Below, one piece after another: positions 20,685-23,577 of a DNA stretch of 23,577 nt. The DNA is taken from NCBI GenBank assembly GCA_019323525.1, contig JAHWHD010000045.1, positions 1-23,577 of the forward strand. The letters are read 5' to 3'. The notes beneath the pieces were generated by a model. It made no database searches. It was not told the origin of the DNA and saw nothing but the letters and a program-made list of their open reading frames with translations. The translations under genes and the position numbers were made by a program. Position 1 is the stretch's first letter, and each line of letters begins with the position of its first letter. This DNA comes from Candidatus Woesearchaeota archaeon. Its GTDB lineage: Archaea > Nanobdellota > Nanobdellia > Woesearchaeales > JAHWHD01.

Positions 20685-22574
20685 ATGGCTTTGAAATATA
20701 GTTCTACTAAAGATGTCAAGGTATCAAAGCAGATTGTGGACCAGGTTATGGGTCAAGATAGTGCAGTTGATGTTGTTAAGAAAGCTGCTAAGCAGAGAAG
20801 GCACGTGCTCTTGATAGGTGAGCCTGGTACTGGGAAGTCTATGCTTGGGCTGGCGCTTGCTGAACTTCTTCCTAAGGAAAAGCTGGTTGATGTTCTTTCG
20901 TTCACGAATCCTAATGATGAAAACCAGCCTTTGATCAGGACTGTCCCTGCTGGACAGGGAAGAGAGCTTGTTGCAAAAGCTAAAGTTCAGAATGCTTCAG
21001 CTTTCAGGAACCAGAACCTTATCATGCTGTTCTTTGTAATAATAGCGATGATGGCGCCTTGGCTGTTAAGGTCTTATTACACAGAGCTGTTAGGGCCGAC
21101 TGCAGGAGCAATAATGTTCGGAGCTTTCTTTATAGGAGGGATGATGTTTCTAGTTGCGTTTGTAATATTTATCAATGTTTTCTACAGGAAGCCTAATGTT
21201 ACTGGAGGAAAGATTAACCCGCCTAAAGTCATTGTGGATAATTTCGGAAAAAAACAAGGACCGTTTTTTGATGCTACAGGTGCGCATGCAGGAGCTTTGC
21301 TAGGAGATGTACTTCACGATCCCTTCCAGTCAGGAGGTTTAGGCACTCCTGCAAATGAGAGGATTGTGGCAGGGATGATACACAAGGCTCATCTTGGTGT
21401 ACTGTTTATAGACGAGATAGCAACACTTGCGCCTCATACTCAGCAGGAGCTGCTTACATCATTGCAGGAGGGTAAGTATCCAATTACAGGACAGTCTGAA
21501 AGAAGCGCAGGTGCAATGGTAAGGACAGAAGCTGTGCCGTGTAATTTTATACTTGTAGCAGCAGGTAACATGGAGACTATAAAGCACATGCACCCTGCCT
21601 TGAGGTCAAGGATACGTGGTTATGGGTATGAGGTTTACATGAACTCTACAATGCCTGACACTCCAGAGAATAGAAATAAGATAGCTGTATTTGTTGCGCA
21701 GGAGGTTATCAAGGACAGTAAGATACCGCATTTTGCAAAGGATGCGATTGAGGCTATTATCCAGGAAGCTCGAAAGATGGCTAACCGTAAGGATCATCTT
21801 ACACTGAGGTTGAGGGAGCTTGGCGGTTTGGTAAGGGCAGCTGGAGACCTTGCAATCGAAGATAAGAGCGATTTTGTTAAAGCTAACCATGTCGAGAAAG
21901 CAAAGGCAATTGCTAGAACTTTAGAGAAGCAGATCGCTGATAAATATATTGAAAGAAAGAAGGAGTATGAAGTTATAGTTACTTCTGGGAAAAAGGTTGG
22001 ACGAGTTAACGGTCTTGCAGTAATAGGCGGCGAGAACTCTTACTCTGGCATAATCTTGCCAATCGAGTCGCAGATCACTCCTGGTGGTAAGGAGAAAGAA
22101 ATTATTGCAACAGGAAAGCTTGGAGAGATTGCAAAAGAGGCTGTAAAGAATGTTGCTGCAATCATAAAGAAATATTTTGGGGAAGATATCAAGGAGAAGT
22201 ACGATATATACGTGCAGTTCCTCCAGACGTATGAAGGTGTAGAGGGAGATTCTGCGTCTATAGCTGTTGCAACTTCAATAATATCTGCGTTAAGACATAT
22301 TCCAGTCAAACAGGATACAGCAATGACCGGGAGCTTATCTGTAAGAGGCGAGGTGTTGCCTGTCGGCGGAGTTTCTTCAAAAGTTGAGGCTGCGATTGAG
22401 ACAGGAATAAATAAGGTTATTGTTCCCAAGTCAAACCTAAAAGATATAGTGATAAATAAGGATAAACTTAAAAAGATTAAGATTATACCTGTTGAATCAA
22501 TCATTGAGGTCTTGAAAGAGGCTCTTGATTGGAAAGGGTTTGAGAGTGTCCTGAAAAAACTTGAAAAAGGGTGA
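20685..22574 (+). CDS. lonB: Archaeal membrane-bound Lon protease (LonB)
   Basis: ATP-dependent protease anchored in the cytoplasmic membrane, degrading damaged and unfolded proteins. The 629-residue protein has Walker A GEPGTGKS (45-52). Two membrane helices (about 110-128 and 138-165; LIMLFFVIIAMMAPWLL, GAFFIGGMMFLVAFVIF) are inserted between Walker A and Walker B, the hallmark of archaeal LonB. Walker B VLFIDEI and the rest of the AAA+ domain follow. The C-terminal protease domain carries the catalytic dyad: Ser523 in EGDSAS and Lys566 in VSSKVEAAIE, 43 residues apart as in other Lon enzymes. It has no N-terminal substrate domain, as expected. The promoter indicates a leaderless mRNA. A zinc-ribbon gene starts four bases after the stop. 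Confidence 0.97.
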   Translation: MALKYSSTKDVKVSKQIVDQVMGQDSAVDVVKKAAKQRRHVLLIGEPGTGKSMLGLALAELLPKEKLVDVLSFTNPNDENQPLIRTVPAGQGRELVAKAKVQNASAFRNQNLIMLFFVIIAMMAPWLLRSYYTELLGPTAGAIMFGAFFIGGMMFLVAFVIFINVFYRKPNVTGGKINPPKVIVDNFGKKQGPFFDATGAHAGALLGDVLHDPFQSGGLGTPANERIVAGMIHKAHLGVLFIDEIATLAPHTQQELLTSLQEGKYPITGQSERSAGAMVRTEAVPCNFILVAAGNMETIKHMHPALRSRIRGYGYEVYMNSTMPDTPENRNKIAVFVAQEVIKDSKIPHFAKDAIEAIIQEARKMANRKDHLTLRLRELGGLVRAAGDLAIEDKSDFVKANHVEKAKAIARTLEKQIADKYIERKKEYEVIVTSGKKVGRVNGLAVIGGENSYSGIILPIESQITPGGKEKEIIATGKLGEIAKEAVKNVAAIIKKYFGEDIKEKYDIYVQFLQTYEGVEGDSASIAVATSIISALRHIPVKQDTAMTGSLSVRGEVLPVGGVSSKVEAAIETGINKVIVPKSNLKDIVINKDKLKKIKIIPVESIIEVLKEALDWKGFESVLKKLEKG

Positions 22575-22575
22575 T
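22569..22575 (+). promoter_or_regulatory. Shine-Dalgarno that fixes the zinc-ribbon gene start
   Basis: GGGTGAT overlaps the lonB stop codon and lies three to four bases before the ATG at 22579. An in-frame Met at 22561, inside lonB, has no such site. Confidence 0.6.
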
Positions 22576-22578
22576 CAG

Positions 22579-22947
22579 ATGGATTTAAAAAAGATTAATG
22601 AGTGCCCAGAGTGTGGGAGCATGAATGTAATCTATAGCAAGTATAATTCTGCTTTGGTCTGCAGGGATTGCGGTGTTGTTTTTGCAGAGACGTTGGCTGT
22701 TGTTAAGAAACCGGTAAAGAAAATGGTTGTAAAAACGAAAGTTAAAAAACCAAAAACAATGAAAGCGACAAAAAAGAAAACAACGAAAAAAAAGACAGTT
22801 AAGACAAAAACAACGAAGAAAGCAAAAACAGTGAAAAGGAAGAAAACTAAGAAAAACCCTGCTATGAAAAGGGTTAAAAATAAAACCGCGAAGAAACTTA
22901 AGAAGAAAGTACCAAAGAAGAAGAAATCTAAAAAGAGGAAGAGATAG
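22579..22947 (+). CDS. TFIIB-type zinc-ribbon protein with long Lys-rich tail
   Basis: A 122-residue protein. Residues 9-32 form a zinc ribbon, CPECG (Cys9, Cys12) and CRDCG (Cys28, Cys31), spaced as in the N-terminal ribbon of TFIIB/TFB. The cyclin-like core of TFB is absent. From about residue 50 the protein is nearly all Lys, Thr, Val, Ala and Arg (KKKTTKKKTVKTKTTKKAK), like histone H1 or other disordered nucleic-acid-binding tails. A DNA- or RNA-binding role is likely (inference). It is probably co-transcribed with lonB. The tail is A-rich in DNA and prone to slippage, so its length may vary among relatives. Confidence 0.82.
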   Translation: MDLKKINECPECGSMNVIYSKYNSALVCRDCGVVFAETLAVVKKPVKKMVVKTKVKKPKTMKATKKKTTKKKTVKTKTTKKAKTVKRKKTKKNPAMKRVKNKTAKKLKKKVPKKKKSKKRKR

Positions 22948-22954
22948 AACCAAA

Positions 22955-22968
22955 AAGTATTTAAATAG
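22955..22968 (+). promoter_or_regulatory. TATA box of the cupredoxin-like lipoprotein gene
   Basis: AAGTATTTAAATAG predicts a transcript start near 22988 and a short leader containing the GAGGTGA ribosome site (23001-23007). A second AT-rich box is at 22981-22990. Confidence 0.45.
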
Positions 22969-23014
22969 TTTTGAATAAAACTATATATAATTATATTTTT
23001 GAGGTGAAACGAGC

Positions 23015-23437
23015 ATGAACACGAAAATAATAGCGATTCTGGCTGTTGTGGTTTTGCTAGTCATGGCAGGAGCTCTAACAGGGTGCAAAAAGAAGGAGAC
23101 AGCACCTGTTGAACCTACAGTGACTGAGCCAGTTGAACCGACTCAACCAGTGGCTGAGCCAGAGCCAGTTGTTCCTGAAGGAGCGACAATTGAACTTTCT
23201 AAGTTCGATATTTCAGAGGCAGATGTAACAGTTGAAGCTGGAGCAACAGTAACATGGGTTAACAAAGGCGAGGTTAAGCATAAGATCCAGGTTAAGCTTG
23301 GCAAAGAGATTCTGGAAAGTTCTGAGATGCTTGAGGAAGGAGACGAGTATTCTTACACTTTCGAGGAAGCAGGAGACTATTCATGGCTTAGCGGTCCTTA
23401 TGCAGGAATCGTTAAAGGAACTGTTACAGTAGAATAG
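23015..23437 (+). CDS. Lipoprotein with degenerate cupredoxin domain
   Basis: A 140-residue exported protein. Residues 1-23 form a signal peptide with lipobox LTGC (Cys24), so it is probably lipid-anchored on the outer face. A Pro/Glu/Val spacer follows (28-55), then a cupredoxin-like beta-barrel (58-140): VTVEAGATVTWVNKGEVKHK, then YSYTFEEAGDYSW and GIVKGTVTVE. Plastocyanin/halocyanin-type domains bind copper with His, then Cys-x2-His-x2-Met. Here the first His is kept (His89), but the later positions read Ser126, Tyr129 and Ile132. Copper binding is therefore unlikely and a structural or binding role is more plausible. A GAGGTGA ribosome site supports the start. Confidence 0.88.
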   Translation: MNTKIIAILAVVVLLVMAGALTGCKKKETAPVEPTVTEPVEPTQPVAEPEPVVPEGATIELSKFDISEADVTVEAGATVTWVNKGEVKHKIQVKLGKEILESSEMLEEGDEYSYTFEEAGDYSWLSGPYAGIVKGTVTVE

Positions 23438-23438
23438 A

Positions 23439-23458
23439 TTTATTTTTTTTTATTTTTT
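23439..23458 (+). terminator. T-rich transcription terminator after the cupredoxin-like gene
   Basis: A run of nearly uninterrupted T immediately after the stop codon, interrupted only by two A, fits archaeal oligo-T termination. Confidence 0.55.
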
Positions 23459-23490
23459 AAATAATTTTTAAGCTCATAAGAGTTAAAAAA

Positions 23491-23577
23491 ATGAGGTGGC
23501 AAGTAATATTCGGACTTGTATTAATTTCTGTAATTTTAATTGGGTGTAAACCAACAGCGGTTGAACCTGAACAGCCA
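23491..23577 (+). CDS. Start of a second lipoprotein, cut by window edge
   Basis: Only 29 codons are visible. The product starts MRWQVIFGLVLISVILIGC and continues with a Pro/Glu-rich spacer. The first 19 residues make a signal peptide with lipobox LIGC (Cys19). The spacer (PTAVEPEQP) resembles that of the preceding cupredoxin-like lipoprotein (ETAPVEPTVTEPVEPTQP), so it may be a paralogue or functional partner. AAATAATTTTTAA (23458-23470) lies about 27 bases upstream, suggesting a leaderless mRNA. The rest of the gene is outside the window. Confidence 0.65.
   Translation, partial: MRWQVIFGLVLISVILIGCKPTAVEPEQP

Noticed and set aside
22585..22953. Minus-strand Phe/Leu-rich frame opposite the Lys-rich tail
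   Set aside because: It is the complement of AAA/AAG codons and looks hydrophobic only for that reason.

Overview
The window is archaeal chromosomal DNA, AT-rich and densely coded on both strands. The evidence is a group II chaperonin, an archaeal/eukaryotic-type glutamyl-tRNA synthetase, ribosomal protein L35Ae (eL33), a membrane-inserted archaeal Lon (LonB), a small histone-fold protein, and TATA-type promoters with many apparently leaderless starts. The mix of very short genes, orphan coiled-coil and membrane proteins, and a divergent GluRS suggests a DPANN-type lineage (Woesearchaeota/Pacearchaeota-like). That placement is inference. No tRNA, rRNA, CRISPR array or insertion sequence was seen.

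Left part (1-5900): the 3' end of a thermosome gene, a tightly overlapping pair of coiled-coil genes (1637-3150), a 53-residue histone-fold gene on the minus strand (3172-3333), an orphan ParA-type ATPase (3468-4205), and gltX converging on it.

Second part (5986-11540): a secreted/membrane protein with a very long coiled coil (5986-7797) converges, with a 4-base gap, on a two-gene minus-strand operon. That operon encodes an N-terminally anchored 221-residue protein and an 830-residue helical-repeat protein with an in-frame 33-bp tandem duplication. A divergent promoter region with an inverted repeat then serves a 43-residue single-helix membrane microprotein, and rpl35ae follows.

Third part (11574-15782): hypothetical proteins, a TctA-family permease and a B12-binding-type radical SAM protein, all on the minus strand. 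At 12662-12748 lies a 28-codon chimera whose first half copies the start of rpl35ae and whose second half copies the end of the TctA gene. It is the clearest undescribed structure here and probably marks a tandem duplication or deletion junction.

Fourth part (15931-20612): a HAD hydrolase, a small operon with a membrane-tethered OB-fold protein, a polytopic membrane protein, and a double Lrp/AsnC regulator. Divergent from the regulator is a putative operon of a 33-residue microprotein, a 244-residue membrane protein and a 175-residue soluble protein. A short palindrome between the two promoters makes this a plausible regulator-controlled system.

Right part (20685-23577): lonB, then a zinc-ribbon protein with a lysine-rich tail four bases downstream, then a lipoprotein with a cupredoxin fold that has lost three of the four usual copper ligands, then the start of a second lipoprotein cut by the window edge.

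Two modes of translation start recur: leaderless genes with a TATA box about 25-30 bases before the ATG, and genes with a GGTGA-type Shine-Dalgarno. The latter was used to choose several starts.
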